A stretch of 64,000 nt of DNA from Chthoniobacter flavus Ellin428 (GTDB taxonomy: Bacteria; Verrucomicrobiota; Verrucomicrobiia; Chthoniobacterales; Chthoniobacteraceae). Both the position numbers and the translations under genes were made by a program. The notes beneath the pieces are model-generated. The model saw nothing but the letters and a program-made list of their open reading frames with translations, made no database searches and was not told the DNA's origin. The DNA is taken from contig NZ_ABVL01000031.1 in the NCBI RefSeq assembly GCF_000173075.1, positions 1 through 64,000 on the forward strand. Direction: 5' to 3'. Of this stretch, positions 36,083 through 47,800 are shown piece after piece (positions within the stretch are counted from its first letter, which is position 1; each line of letters starts with the position of its first letter).

Positions 36083-37932
36083 GGAGGAGACTGGGAGATG
36101 GCAGGGCGATGCCACGCAAAGTAGCAGGCCGAAAGCGGTCTGCATTCGCTAATTTGCAATATGCTACCTTTTTCGTCACGAATGTTGGCGGTGACGAAGG
36201 AAACTATTTCCAAGGCGAGTTGGTCGCGCAATTCCCAAGCCGATCCGACGGGTAATTGGAGGAACTGCAGTGCTTCCATGGGCAACCACAGGTCGATGTT
36301 ACGAAAGGTTTCCTGCCGGTGCAGATTGACCAGCACCAGGAATCGCTGGCCGGTCGTGGCGTCATAACGCAGGAACGCATAGAGCCAGTGACCGCTCGCG
36401 GATTCTTCCGGCAGGCGTCCATAGCGTGCATTTTGAATGTTAGCTGGGTTGAGACCGAAGAATCCGCCGTCGCGGAAGGCGGGTTCATTGATGAGCCTCA
36501 GCAATCGGGCGTAGAAGGCGCGCAATTCCGTCTGCTCGGCGGAAAGCCGGCCGCCGTCATAGCGGTGATGGTTGACCCACTTCACCAATTCCGGCATCGA
36601 CCAATAATCGAAGATGCTGGTGCGCGCATCGTCGGCGCCGAAACCTTCCGCGCCCTGGGCTGGCTCACCCACTTCCTGTCCGCTGTAAAGGAGCACCGGT
36701 CCCCGGGAAAGGCCGAAGAGGATGGCGGACACGGGCCGTCCGACTTGCATACCGATGCCACCCCATTCGCTGGCCCCGGCGAGTCGCACTTCATCGTGAT
36801 TTTCTGCGTAGCGCAGCGAACTGGTGAAGAGCGTGGCATCGCCGCTGAGGCCGTCGAGATCGTTGGCCCATTTCGGGCCGTCATAGATGCCCTTGAGAAT
36901 CTTATAAGTGGGATCGTCGTAGACCGCATCGAATCCCGCCGCGAGCAGGTCGTGCAATACGTTACCGCGGCCGACTTTCATCGGGTCGTTGTTGTAGGCC
37001 TCGCCGGCGAAGAAAACCTCGGGTTGACGGGCCCGCGCTCGCGCGACCAGCCACTGCCAGAATTCCGGCGGCACCATATGCGCCATGTCACAGCGGAATC
37101 CATCCACGCCCATTTCCTGCCAGTAGGCGAGGACCGCATCCATTTTCATCCAGGTATCTGGAACCGGCTTTTCCGGATGTTCCGCGGTGGGATATTCCTG
37201 CGCGCCGGAGGTGAAATCGTAGCCGTAGTTGAGCTTCGCGGTTTCGTACCAATCCGAAATACTCGGCGCCCAGGTGGCGGCGTTGTTCCCGGTCACACGG
37301 CCATAATCGCGCTCGCTGTCGAAGCGGCCATCGCATCCGCCGAGCACGCGGCAGGTGGCGCTGATCGGCCGGCCATCGGCGAAGGTGGGCAGCCGCAACG
37401 GCGGACCGCCGCCCGGCGAGTCCGGCCGGAGATAATAGAAGTTATTCCGCGGGTCGAAAAACTTCCCGCGATCATCGAGGGTGCCGAAATTGAGATTGGA
37501 CCGGACGCGCGAATAGTAACTGCGCGCCACGTGATTGGCGATGAAGTCGAGGATGACGTGCAACCCGTTGGCGTGGATGCGCCGGAGGAGCGCCTGGAAT
37601 TCGGCGAGACGCTGAGTGGGGTCGATGGCGTAGTCGGGGCAGACATCGAACAAATCGGTGACGGCAAACGGACTGCCCGCGAGGCCCTTGAGGAGATCGG
37701 GATCATCCGCCGGAAGTCCGGCCGCGGAATAATCAGTGCCCGTGGCGTGACGCAGCACGCCGGTGAGCCACAGGTGGGTGAAACCCATCGCGCGGAGCGA
37801 GGACAAGGCCGTGTCATTGATGTCCGCAAACTTGCCTACGCCGTTTTCCCCGAGGGTGCCGTTGCAGCGGCGCGTCTCGTTTACATTTCCGAAAAGCCGG
37901 GGGAGGAGCTGGTAGATGCGGATACGGTCCAT
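36079..37932 (-). CDS. GH13-family alpha-glucan-acting enzyme
   Basis: 617 residues from ATG 37932 (MDRIRIYQLLPRLFGN). GH13 motifs: region I VILDFIANHVARSY, region II DGFRCDMAHMVP with the nucleophile Asp, region III FFAGEAYNN with the acid Glu, and region IV YAENHDEVR with the transition-state Asp. The residues around them fit amylase-type retaining glycosidases or transglycosylases. No signal peptide is seen, so it is likely cytoplasmic and acts on glycogen or maltodextrins. The upstream frame to 38097 only translates the heptamer repeat. It overlaps a small lipoprotein gene downstream and is divergent from the glycerophosphodiesterase. Confidence 0.88.
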   Translation of the reverse strand: MDRIRIYQLLPRLFGNVNETRRCNGTLGENGVGKFADINDTALSSLRAMGFTHLWLTGVLRHATGTDYSAAGLPADDPDLLKGLAGSPFAVTDLFDVCPDYAIDPTQRLAEFQALLRRIHANGLHVILDFIANHVARSYYSRVRSNLNFGTLDDRGKFFDPRNNFYYLRPDSPGGGPPLRLPTFADGRPISATCRVLGGCDGRFDSERDYGRVTGNNAATWAPSISDWYETAKLNYGYDFTSGAQEYPTAEHPEKPVPDTWMKMDAVLAYWQEMGVDGFRCDMAHMVPPEFWQWLVARARARQPEVFFAGEAYNNDPMKVGRGNVLHDLLAAGFDAVYDDPTYKILKGIYDGPKWANDLDGLSGDATLFTSSLRYAENHDEVRLAGASEWGGIGMQVGRPVSAILFGLSRGPVLLYSGQEVGEPAQGAEGFGADDARTSIFDYWSMPELVKWVNHHRYDGGRLSAEQTELRAFYARLLRLINEPAFRDGGFFGLNPANIQNARYGRLPEESASGHWLYAFLRYDATTGQRFLVLVNLHRQETFRNIDLWLPMEALQFLQLPVGSAWELRDQLALEIVSFVTANIRDEKGSILQISECRPLSACYFAWHRPAISQSPP

Positions 37933-37948
37933 CGAGGGAACGGCGAGG

Positions 37949-38053
37949 AACATCCAATATCCAACGCCCAACATCCAACCTCCAATTGCAGAAGCTTCCC
38001 GTGGTCGGGGCTGCATTGGATGTTGAATGTTGGATGTTGGGTGTTGGATGTTA
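37949..38053. repeat. Inverted repeat with heptamer arms filling a divergent promoter region
   Basis: The left arm (37949-37986) has ATCCAAT, ATCCAAC and GCCCAAC units. The right arm (38014-38053) has GTTGGAT, GTTGAAT and GTTGGGT units. It takes up almost all of the 128 bp between the divergent starts at 37932 and 38061. Confidence 0.85.
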
Positions 38054-38060
38054 GCTCCCA

Positions 38061-38762
38061 ATGAGCGAATTTCTCTGCATTGGTCATCGCGGTGCATGCG
38101 GGCATGAGCCGGAGAATACTTTGCGCTCGATTCGGCGCGCGCTGGAACTTGGCGCGGATGGCGTGGAGATCGATGTGCGGCTGGTGCACGGCGAATTGCT
38201 CGTGATACACGACGCCAAACTGGGGCGGACGACGAATGGCCAGGGTTACCTGGTGCGCAAATCGCTGGCCGCCTTGCGCGCGCTCGATGCCGGGAGAGGC
38301 GAGCGCATCCCGACCTTGCGCGAGGTATTTGAGACGGTGGACCGGCGGGGTTTCATCAATATCGAGTTGAAGGGACGGCGGACGGCCCAGCCGACGTGTG
38401 CGTTGATCCAGGAGTTCATCCAAACGCACGGCTGGCACTACGAGCATTTCCTGGTTTCCTCGTTCAATCGCGCGGAGTTGCGCGCGGTTACGGATCCGCA
38501 AATCCCGATCGGGCTGTTGCTCACGCGCCCGACGCGGTTGTACAGCTTGAGCGCGCGGCGCGTGCGAGCGAGTGCGGTGCATCCAGCGGTGCGATGGGTG
38601 ACCGCGCGTTTTGTGGCGGATGCGCATCGGCGCGGACTGCGCGTGTTTCCATACACGGCGAATCTGCCGACGGAGATTGCGCGCCTGCGGGAGTTGGGCG
38701 TGGATGGCGTGTTTACGGATTTTCCGGAGCGAGTGACTGGCGGAGAAGAGCGTGGAATGTAG
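38061..38762 (+). CDS. Glycerophosphodiester phosphodiesterase
   Basis: It hydrolyses glycerophosphodiesters to sn-glycerol-3-phosphate and an alcohol. The 233 residues form a TIM-barrel of the GDPD family. Active-site motifs are HRGACGHEPENT (with the catalytic His and a metal Glu), ADGVEIDVR, LLVIHDAKLGRTTNG and NIELKGRR. The end DGVFTDFPERV is typical. The short cytoplasmic form resembles UgpQ rather than periplasmic GlpQ, since no signal peptide is present. Its start is 8 bp from the heptamer inverted repeat. Confidence 0.9.
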   Translation: MSEFLCIGHRGACGHEPENTLRSIRRALELGADGVEIDVRLVHGELLVIHDAKLGRTTNGQGYLVRKSLAALRALDAGRGERIPTLREVFETVDRRGFINIELKGRRTAQPTCALIQEFIQTHGWHYEHFLVSSFNRAELRAVTDPQIPIGLLLTRPTRLYSLSARRVRASAVHPAVRWVTARFVADAHRRGLRVFPYTANLPTEIARLRELGVDGVFTDFPERVTGGEERGM

Positions 38763-38852
38763 CGAGTGCGTCTCGCCCTACAGGCTTTCCCTGCGAGGAA
38801 ATACAACTCTTTTTTGCCTCGTCAGCACGGATTTTGCCTCTACCATCCACCC

Positions 38853-39626
38853 ATGCGACCCCTGCTCTCCCGGACAATTCCGCTTGCGCTGTGTTTGATC
38901 ATCGCGGGCTGCTCTTCGCCCCGTCCATTGCCGAAGTACGAACGCCCGCTCGCCCGCACGCAAATCCAGCACGTGCGCACGACGGCGTATACCGATACCG
39001 AGAGTGATCATATCCAGTATTCGAATCACAACGCCCTCGGCGGGACGTTGCAGTATGGCCAGATTCATAGCGCGGCGGCGGATTGGTCGCGCTGGCCGGC
39101 GGGCACGATTTTCCGGATTCGCGAGACCGGTGAGTTGTATCAGGTGGATGACTATGGCTGGGCGCTTTCGGGCACGAACACCATCGATCTCTACAAACCG
39201 TCGCGCGCGCTCATGAATTCGTGGGGCGTGCGCACGGTGACGATCGAAAATTTGCAGTGGGGCGATCCGCGACAAAGCCTCTCCATTCTCCGCCCGCGTT
39301 CCCATTACCGGCATGTGAAGCGCATGATCGCGGAACTCGAGGATCGCATGGATGAACTCTCGCATCCGGTGCCCGCGATGGGCCCGCCGTCTCCGTCGGT
39401 GATGGTGGCCGCCGCGTCCTCTTCGCCGACGCTCGCGCCTCAGCTCGCCCCCATTCCCGCCACGCATGCAGTGCCCACGGCGCCCGCCGCCATTCCGGTG
39501 GCGCGTCCGATCGCTGTGGCTTCCGCCCCGCCGCCGCAGAACGCGCCACGTGCGGTCCCGGTCTCGAGTCGCCGGACAAACCCGCTGGCGAACGATCCGT
39601 TCTTTTCGGGCAGCAACTCGCGGTAA
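38853..39626 (+). CDS. Lipoprotein with 3D (double-psi barrel) domain
   Basis: 257 residues from ATG 38853. The lipoprotein signal is TIPLALCLIIAGCSS. The domain begins VRTTAYTDTESDHIQYSN, continues DWSRWPAGTIFRIRETGELY and closes with VDDYGWALSGTNTIDLYKPS, where the aspartates match the three-Asp '3D' domain of MltA/RlpA-like cell-wall enzymes. A helical segment (VKRMIAELEDRMDEL) and an Ala/Pro-rich tail follow. It is probably a peptidoglycan-associated envelope protein; catalytic activity is not shown. Confidence 0.8.
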   Translation: MRPLLSRTIPLALCLIIAGCSSPRPLPKYERPLARTQIQHVRTTAYTDTESDHIQYSNHNALGGTLQYGQIHSAAADWSRWPAGTIFRIRETGELYQVDDYGWALSGTNTIDLYKPSRALMNSWGVRTVTIENLQWGDPRQSLSILRPRSHYRHVKRMIAELEDRMDELSHPVPAMGPPSPSVMVAAASSSPTLAPQLAPIPATHAVPTAPAAIPVARPIAVASAPPPQNAPRAVPVSSRRTNPLANDPFFSGSNSR

Positions 39627-39722
39627 ATCTGGTCGCGCGGAACGGCGAGGCGTGCTTAAGCCTCGGCACCGTCTCGCGATGCACCGCTGCCGATCCGATT
39701 TTCCAAGGTGAAATCGGCGACG

Positions 39723-39941
39723 CTAATTCACGATCTTGAAGGCGCTGCGCGGGACCACGATGGGTTCTGGCAGACCGCGCGCGGTGAGCGTGACGTGCTC
39801 TTCATCGCTCGCCGGGGCGAGAGTGACATCCGTGCGGTCGCCGGGACGGAAAACCACGGCCAGGGTGCTGCCGGGTTCAAGTTCCGCCATGCCGTGATCC
39901 GCGTCCTCGAAATCGCTGAGCCATTCGACGGTGACATTCAT
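39723..39941 (-). CDS. Small hypothetical protein
   Basis: 72 residues, acidic, beta-rich in appearance (MNVTVEWLSDFEDADHG, then GSTLAVVFRPGDRTDVTL), ending in PRSAFKIVN. No signal peptide, membrane helix or known motif is seen. Amino-acid use is protein-like and the start is a good ATG, but there is no homology I can name. It is transcribed alone. Confidence 0.5.
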   Translation of the reverse strand: MNVTVEWLSDFEDADHGMAELEPGSTLAVVFRPGDRTDVTLAPASDEEHVTLTARGLPEPIVVPRSAFKIVN

Positions 39942-40016
39942 AAGCAGGGGATAACTGACTGACGCAACATCGACCGTGTGTATTCACGAATCAAGTGGGA
40001 GCTCGCTGAAAGCTTG

Positions 40017-40124
40017 CCAACATTCAATCAGGAGGAGCGTTTCGCCAACGCTTGCGCCATTGAATGTTCGATGTTGGATGTTGGATGTTGGGTGTTGGGT
40101 GTTGGGTGTTGGGTGTTGGATGTT
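40017..40124. repeat. Asymmetric inverted repeat with heptamer arms (unit GTTGGGT)
   Basis: A short left arm (CCAACATTCAAT at 40017-40028) pairs with the start of a long right arm (40059-40124) made of about nine GTTGGAT/GTTGGGT units. The right arm is the longest uninterrupted heptamer run in the window. It lies beyond the 3' end of the beta-helix gene. Confidence 0.8.
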
Positions 40125-40137
40125 CTGCCTTTAAATC

Positions 40138-41583
40138 CTATCGGTTTCCCTCGAGCACCGCGGATTCTTTCCCTGCCTCGGTGCCATTCGCAAACTCGTT
40201 CCCCTTGATCCAGTTGTCTTTGCCGCCCTCGACTTTCAGCGAGAGCGTGGCCTGCTTTTCCGCGCCTTCGCGGTCGTCGCGGACCACGCAATCGCTCACC
40301 CGGCAACGGGCGCAATCTTTCATCCACAGGCCAATGCCGTCGCTGTCGAGCACGCTGAGGTCGGTGAGGGTCATGCGGTCGCAATTTTCCAGGCTCACGG
40401 CGGCCGGCTTTTTCCACACGCTTTTGACAATAAAGCCGCTCAGCTTGCAGTCGGCGCAATTGCGGAAGGTGAGACCGTTGAGATCTTTCGACCAATTGCC
40501 ATTCACGACATAACGCGGGTTGCGGTCGAAATCATTCGGACCGACGACGATCGCCTGGCTGTCCTCGATGAGCAGGTCGTGCTCGAAGCCTTCCCAGAAC
40601 GTATTGCCTGTGATGGTCACGCCGCGCGCGTGCTGGAGGTGGATGTTGACCTTCACGTCGCTCATCGCGTTGCCGATGATGGCGATGTGGCCCTCCTGCG
40701 TTTCCGTGGAGTTTTTCAGCGAGGTAATGCCCTTGCCGATGACCCAGATATTCGCGCTGCCGGCTGATTTGTTGTTGTGCTGCAGGGTGCAACCGGTGAT
40801 GGCGACCTCGTCGGTGCTGCCGTCGGTGGAGTCGATGATGACATTGGCGCTGGCCGGTGCGTCGGGCGTCATGTTGCTCTCGATGTCGCAGGTGCCGATC
40901 TGCACGTTCCGCACTTCGCCGCCGCGCGTGACCACGCCGCCGCCCGCGCAATAGCTGATGTGGCAGCCGACGATGTTCGACTGGTGGAGGTTCACGTGAT
41001 CGTAGAGCACGCCGCAGCCGCTGTTGTGATAGAGATGGCAGGCGGAGACGATGATGTTGCGGTTGCGCCTGGTGAGATGAATGGCGTGATGCAGATCGTG
41101 AATGACCGTTTCGGTGACGGTGAGTTGCATCGTGCCAGTGGCTTCAATGCCGTCGGCTTCCTTGTTGCCTTCGCTGCCGGTGATCTCCAGACCGCGGACG
41201 AGGGGCATCCGCTGCTTTTCCCAGACGTTGGGCTTGAAGCTGCCGGGATCGGCGGAGCCTTCATGGGTGCCGACGAAATGGAACGCGGGACCGCTGCCCG
41301 CCATGACGATCTTCGCCGTGCCATCGGCGACCAGCGAGGTGAAGCCGGTCTTGTCGAGGTCGACGGTGATCGTGTTGCTGAGATGGTAGACGCCCTTGGG
41401 AAAAGCGATGGCGCCGAGGCCACTGTCGACGGCTTTCTGAATGGCCGCGGTGTCGTCCGCCTGGCCGTCACCGATCGCACCGAAGTCGCGGACAGTCTTG
41501 GAGGCAGTGTCAGCGGAGAAGGCGTGGAGTTGAGTGAATACAACGAAAGCGATGGTGCCGAAAAGCGAGGGAAGGGACTTCAT
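40138..41583 (-). CDS. Secreted right-handed beta-helix protein (Pectate_lyase_3-like)
   Basis: 481 residues with a signal peptide (LFGTIAFVVFTQLHAFSA). The mature start, VRDFGAIGDGQADDTAAIQK, is the conserved entry of the pectate-lyase-superfamily / glycosyl hydrolase 28-like beta-helix. It is followed by many repeated coils (HLYHNSGCGVLYDHV, ISYCAGGGVVTRGG, VRNVQIGTCDIESN). Such proteins bind or cleave polysaccharides in the periplasm or outside the cell. Catalytic residues cannot be assigned, so a lyase, hydrolase or epimerase role is open. It is transcribed alone. Confidence 0.82.
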   Translation of the reverse strand: MKSLPSLFGTIAFVVFTQLHAFSADTASKTVRDFGAIGDGQADDTAAIQKAVDSGLGAIAFPKGVYHLSNTITVDLDKTGFTSLVADGTAKIVMAGSGPAFHFVGTHEGSADPGSFKPNVWEKQRMPLVRGLEITGSEGNKEADGIEATGTMQLTVTETVIHDLHHAIHLTRRNRNIIVSACHLYHNSGCGVLYDHVNLHQSNIVGCHISYCAGGGVVTRGGEVRNVQIGTCDIESNMTPDAPASANVIIDSTDGSTDEVAITGCTLQHNNKSAGSANIWVIGKGITSLKNSTETQEGHIAIIGNAMSDVKVNIHLQHARGVTITGNTFWEGFEHDLLIEDSQAIVVGPNDFDRNPRYVVNGNWSKDLNGLTFRNCADCKLSGFIVKSVWKKPAAVSLENCDRMTLTDLSVLDSDGIGLWMKDCARCRVSDCVVRDDREGAEKQATLSLKVEGGKDNWIKGNEFANGTEAGKESAVLEGNR

Positions 41584-41899
41584 TGGGATAGGATGTGGAG
41601 GGGCTGCGCCGGAGACGGCAAGGGCCGCGCGGCGGATGCGGAGTGTGCATTTTCAAAGCGCGCGCACAATGGCGAAAGCGTGTGCGTGATTTAACCTAGA
41701 GCCGCTGGTCGTGCGACTTGCAGGCGATCGTCTGCATGAGCCAGTGTCACGTGAATTTAACGTCCCGGTCTCGCTGGTTCTGACTGGACTGTCGTGCGGA
41801 GGATACATAGAACGCCCGGCGAACCATCCGTGGATTCACTCCCATGGAAAATCTCGCGCGATTGCCCATGGCGCGTGGGAGCACCTGCTTCTCTCCTGC
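41584..41899. other. Divergent spacer between beta-helix and adhesin-like genes
   Basis: About 316 bp between divergent starts; it must hold both promoters. I see no clear -10/-35 pair and no heptamer or 9-mer repeat. A plus-strand frame from 41711 runs into the adhesin signal peptide but its first 63 codons look non-native. Confidence 0.4.
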
Positions 41900-44800
41900 A
41901 TGAAAAATACGCGCCATTACTTTGCCTTTTTGCTGCCTGTCCTGTTCTGGATCGTTTCATCGGTGATGGCGATCGCGGCGAACACGGTCGTGGATTTCGA
42001 AAACGTGCCGGTTGCCAGCGGCACCACCTTTACGAACGGAGGACAGACCTGGTCGTTGACTGGAAAAATGGAGACCGTCTTGTCGACGGATTTCGGCTCA
42101 CCGGCCGTTGGGACAAGCACTCCGGAGTCCAAAGGCTATATCGACACCGGCCTCGGTAGTTCACCTTTAGGCAGCGTCGGTGGGATCAAGGCACCGACCG
42201 GGTTTCACTTTCCGCGCGGTGAGTTTTGATATCTGGCCATCGGCGAATGGGGGCGGCGCTGTCTTTGAAGGGGGCAACGGCAATGCCGGAACCGTAGGCT
42301 TGAGCTATCTGGTGATCGGAAAGAAAAATAACACCCAGGTGTGCAGCGCGACGGTGACCGATTCGCTGCGCACTCCGCCGGACAATTACGCGAACAACAG
42401 CGGGGGCTTTTGGCATCATCTCGATCTCTCCGCCACGGTCTTCGCCTCCACGGATATCGATACGGTAGAATTCAGTCTTGTTGCCCAGACCGTGCCGCCG
42501 GCGACTTCGTCCGGCGACGTGATGAATTACATCGCGGTGGACAATTTCACCTATTCGAACTTTGTGGCCGCCCCGGCCACGATCACGCCCAATGCCGGTG
42601 TTGCCGGGCAATCCACGATAGTCAACCAGGCGTTCGCCACGGGGATTTCCGTTACGGTGACGGACGCCGCCAGCAATCCGGTGCCGAATACGAATGTCAC
42701 TTTTACCACGCCGGCGACCGGTGCGTCGGCGAAGTTCAGTAACTTGACCAATACCATCACGGTCCAGACGAATGCCTCCGGCGTGGCCACAGCGGGAGTC
42801 CTCACGGCCAATTCCTCGGCGGGCGGACCTTATAACCTCGCTGTCACTGCCGGTGCAGCCTCCGTCAACATTGCCCTGACCAACACGGCGGCTCCGGCGA
42901 CGCATTTTACGGTAAGTGCACCATCCACCGTGACGGCGGGTGTGGGGTTTAACACCACGATTACCGCGCTGGATCAGTTCAACAATACTGCCACGGGTTA
43001 TCGGGGCACGGTGCACTTCACCACCACGGATGCCGGCGCTGGCACGACTTTGCCCGCGGACTACACTTTCGTTGCCGGGGACAATGGCGTTCACACTTTC
43101 GGGAGTGGCGTGACGCTGGTTACGGCGGGCACGCAAACCCTCACCGCGACCGATACGGCGAGCAGCAGCATCACCGGCACGAGCAATAGCATTGGAGTTT
43201 TCTCCAGCGCGGCCACCCATTTGGTGGTCACGACGCAGCCCTCCATTTCGGCCACAGCCGGCACCCCCTTTGCCACGCAACCGGTGGTCAAGGAGGAGGA
43301 CGCTTTTGGCAACGTCATCACCAGCGACAGCACGCATACCGTGACCGCGGCGCGTGGCAGCGTCGGCACCGGTCCTTTGCAGGGAGCCGCTTTGACGGTG
43401 ACGCTGACCAACGGCGTGGCCACCTTCAGTGGACTTTCCTACAACGTCGCCGAGACCATCAATCTGAGCTTCACCTCGAACGCCGGCGTTTCGGGTGCAA
43501 CCTCCAACAATATCACGGTTAATGCGGCAGCCGCTTCGCATTTGGTCGTGGCCGCGCCGTCGTCGACGACCGCGGGTAATCCATTCAATGTGACGGTGAC
43601 GGCGAAGGACCCGTTCAACAACACCGTCACCGGTTATTCCGGTACGGTGCATTTTACCTCTTCCGACGGCCAGGCGACGCTGCCAGCAAACACCACCTTG
43701 AGCAGTGGCGCTGGAACCTTCAGCAGCACGCTGAAGACGGCGGGGACACAAACCATCACCGGTACCGACACGGTGAGCGGCGCTATTACTGGCACGACCA
43801 GCGGCATCGTGGTGATCCCGGCGGCCGCTACGCACTTGAGCGTGAGTACGCCTGCCAGCGCGACGGCCGGTTCATCCTTTGGCGCCACAGTCACGGCCCT
43901 GGATGTATTCAACAACGTCGCTGTGGGCTACGCCGGTTCCGTGCACTTCACCACCACGGACAGTGGCCCAGGCACCACGTTACCCGCTAACTATACTTTC
44001 GTTCCGGGAGACAATGGCATCCACACGTTCACCAATGCCGTGACCCTGGTCACGGCGGGGACGCAGACGGTCACCGCCACCGATACTGGGAACAGCGGCG
44101 TCACGGGCACGAGCGGCAACATCACTGTTTCATCCAGTACAGCCACCCATTTGGTGGTCACTACACAGCCTTCAACGACGGCCATCGCCGGCGGCGCCTT
44201 TGCCACGCAGCCGGTGGTCAAGCTGGAGGATGCCTTTGGAAATGTCGTCACCTCCGATAGCACTGATACCGTGACGGCGGCCCGCGGTAATGTCGGCACC
44301 GGCGCCTTGCAGGGGACGAACCTGACCCTGACGTTGAGCAACGGCGTGGCCACGTTCAGCGGTCTTTCCTACAACATCGCCGAGACCATGAATCTGGGCT
44401 TCACCACGAACTCCGGCGGCGTTTCTGGCGCGACCTCCAATAACATCGTGGTGAGCGCGGCTGCCGCTACGCACGTTGCCATCGTCGTCCCTACATCGGC
44501 GACGGCGGGTACTGCATTCAATTTCCTGGTGCAGGTGCTGGATCAGTTCAACAACGTAGCGACCGGCTACACAGGCACGATGCACTTTACTTCCACCGAC
44601 GGGCAGGCGGTGCTGCCGGCCAATAGCACGTTGGCCAACGGCCAGGGGGTCTTCAGCAGTACGCTGAAGACGGCGGGGGCGCAAACCATCACCGGCACCG
44701 ACACGACGACCAGTTCCATCACTGGTACCAGCGGCAACATTACCGTCGGCGGCGCGGCGGCCACGCATTTTACGGTGACTTTGCCGGCCACCTCGCTGGC

Positions 44801-47800
44801 GGCGACACCGTTCAGCGTGACGATCACCGCTCTGGATCCATTCAACAATCTCGCGACTGGCTATCGGGGCACGGTGCACTTCACCACCTCGGATACCGGC
44901 GCGGGCACGACTTTGCCGGCAAACTACAGCTTCGTGGCCGGAGATAATGGCCTTCACACGTTTACCAACGGAGTGACGTTGGTCACGGCCGGAACCCAGA
45001 CCGTCACCGCCACCGACACGGTTTCGTCAGGGGTTACCGGCAGTGGTTCGCTGACCGTGGGAGACAATGTCACGGTGACCGCGCCGATTGCCACCGCGAC
45101 GCCGGGCGGCGCGACGGGTTCCTTTACCTTCACCCGTGGCAGCGGTGTGGGCGCTGCGACGGTGAATTTCCAACTCGACGCGGCCTCCACGGCGACTGCG
45201 TCCCAGTTTGTCCTGAGCGGCGGCGGCGTCACTTTCAACAGCGGTAGCGGGACGGGCACGGTGACCATTCCCAACGGATCCACGTCGGTGACTGTCACCC
45301 TCACGGCCAATGCCAACTCCACTGGCGAGGCCCTGGCCGGTGGAGCGGTGAAGCTCGATGTGGCCAGTGGCACCGGTTACAATATCGGGACTCCAGGCAA
45401 CGCCACCGTCACCATCGCCCCGAGTGGTTTTGTGGTCTTCAATACCAATGACAGCGGCGACGGTTCGCTGCGCCAGGCGGTGCTCAACGCCAATAGTTTG
45501 GGTGGCAACCCAACGATCACGTTTGATCCCAGCGTGGTGGGCACGATCACGCTGACCAGCGGTGAGTTGGCCGTCACCCAAGGCATGACGATACAGGGAC
45601 CGGCGACAATCAGTGGCAATGCGCAGAGTCGCATCTTCAATGCGAGTGGCTCCGGGACGATTACGCTGTCGCGCCTGACTTTGACGAATGGCAGCTGGAC
45701 GAGCTTTGGTGGAGCGATCCATTCCCAAGCCAATCTTTCGCTGACCGATTGCACGATCATCAACAACACGACCACAGGAACAGGCGGCGCCCTGGGGATC
45801 TCTTTCGCGACCTTGACCATGAACCGCTGCACTGTGTCGGGCAACCTCTGCAATAATTGCTCGGGGCTCTACCTGCAGGATTCCATTGGTTTCATTGCCA
45901 ACTCCACGTTCAGCGGCAACTCCGGCACAGCTGGCGACGCCATCCGTCTCAACAGCTCGAGCAGAAGCACGTCCCTGACGATGCAGAATTGTACGATCAG
46001 CGGCAATTCGATGTCCTCCAATAGCGCCTTCGGTCGGCCCTGACGGTGCAGTTGCCGAGCGCGTCGTTGACCACTTCCGCTACGCTGATCAACTGTACGG
46101 TTAGCGGAAATACCAACTCCAACGCGTCGGGGCAGGGGGCCATCTATGTGCAGCCGGGTGTCGCGCAGACCACCTTGCTGCTCGAGAGCACCATTGTTTC
46201 CGGCAACACTACGGGGGGCAATCCCTCCGACATCACCGGCAACGCCGCGCTTTCCACGAGCAGCGGCAACTTGGTTGGCTCCGGCGGTGGCCTGACCAAT
46301 GGCGTCAACGGTAACATTGTCGGTGTTAACAACCCGCTGCTCGGGCCGCTGGCCAACAATGGCGGGCCAACCCTGACCATGGCTCCGTTGGATGGCAGCC
46401 CGGTGGTCGACAATGGTCGAGCCTCCGCCGCGGCCCCGGAAGTCACGGTCGGTGGCAGTAGCGGAGCCTATTCATTGAGCTACAACGGGAGTTCCACCTC
46501 GCCGCTCTCTTTCAATGCCAGCCTGGCGGCAATCAATGCCGCGCTCAATGGTCTGCCCAGCATCGGCGGCGCGGGTGGTTCGGTGACCCTCGTCGGTTCA
46601 TCGTCCGACTATTTCGTCATCTTTGGAGGTACCCTGGCGGGTAACACGCTCCCTCTTACTGCCACTGGCTTCGGCGGGGCCACTGTGCAGGTCGCGACCA
46701 ACGACCAGCGCGGGGCTGGCTTTCCGCGCGTCATCGGTGCTGCGGTAGATATCGGTGCGGTGGAAGCGTTGCTCTACACGCCGACGGTGACCAATGCCAC
46801 GACCAACGAGGACACTCAGACGACCAGCGGTTTGGTCATCACCACCAACGCGGTCGATGCCGGCACGACCACAAATTACCAGATCTCGAATATCAGCGGC
46901 GGCACGCTCTACCAAAATGACGGTGCCACGGTCATCAATAGCGGCGACTTCATTACCGTGGCGCAAGGTGCGGCGGGGCTGAAGTTCTCGCCTGGCGCGA
47001 ATCTCAATAGTTTCGCTTCCAGCTTTGGTTTCAGCGCGCAAGCCGCGGTGGGAACGACGGCAGTGGATCTGCGCGGCAGCGTGGTCTCCGCTTCGATCAT
47101 CGTGAATCCAGTGGCCGACACTCCGAGCGTGACCAACGCCTCGACCCTGCCGAATACGCAGACGACCAGCGGCCTGGTCATTTCGCGCAACGCCGCCGAC
47201 GGTGCTGAGACCGCGTTTTTCAAGATCTCGAACATCCAAAACGGAGCGGTCTTCCTCAACGACGGCGTCACCCCGGTGAGCAGCGGCAGCTTCATCACCG
47301 TTGCCCAAGGTAACGCGGGTTTAAAGTTCACTCCGACGTCGGGCTTCATCGGTGGCGCCACCTTCGATGTGCAGGGCTCCAACGACAATGCGGGCACGGG
47401 ATTGAGTCCCATCGCCACGGCCACGATCACGGTGGCGACGGTGAATCCGACGCCGTTGCAGGTGGGCACCTCGGCCACGCTCAATCGCCAGACCGGGTTG
47501 TTCGATTTGTCCGTGAACGTGAGCAACACGACCCAGGCGCCGATCAATGGTTTCCGTCTGCATGTGGACTACAGCTCCTACGTTGGGGCTTATCCGTCGC
47601 TCAGACTGCAGAACGCCACCAGCCTCGCGAACTATCCGGACGTCTATGTGGACTATCCTTATCCCGTCGCTGTGCAAGGGACGGTGGTGATGCACCTGGA
47701 GTTCTATACGAGCAATCGACTCTTCCCGAATCCGTTCACGCCGGTGCTGACCGTGACGACGCTGAGTACTTCGCAGACACCACTGCCCAATCCGCAAGGG

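Noticed and set aside
36256..38064. 602-codon plus-strand frame over the GH13 gene
   Set aside because: Shadow of GH13, with all four catalytic regions on the other strand; it ends in heptamer repeat.
40059..40124. Possible CRISPR array or minisatellite in the GTTGGGT run
   Set aside because: Units are 7 bp with no unique spacers, and no cas genes are present; it belongs to the heptamer inverted-repeat class.
42186..43835. 549-codon minus-strand frame inside the adhesin gene
   Set aside because: Arises from the repetitive Ig-like coding sequence; Arg/Gly/His-rich and without motif.
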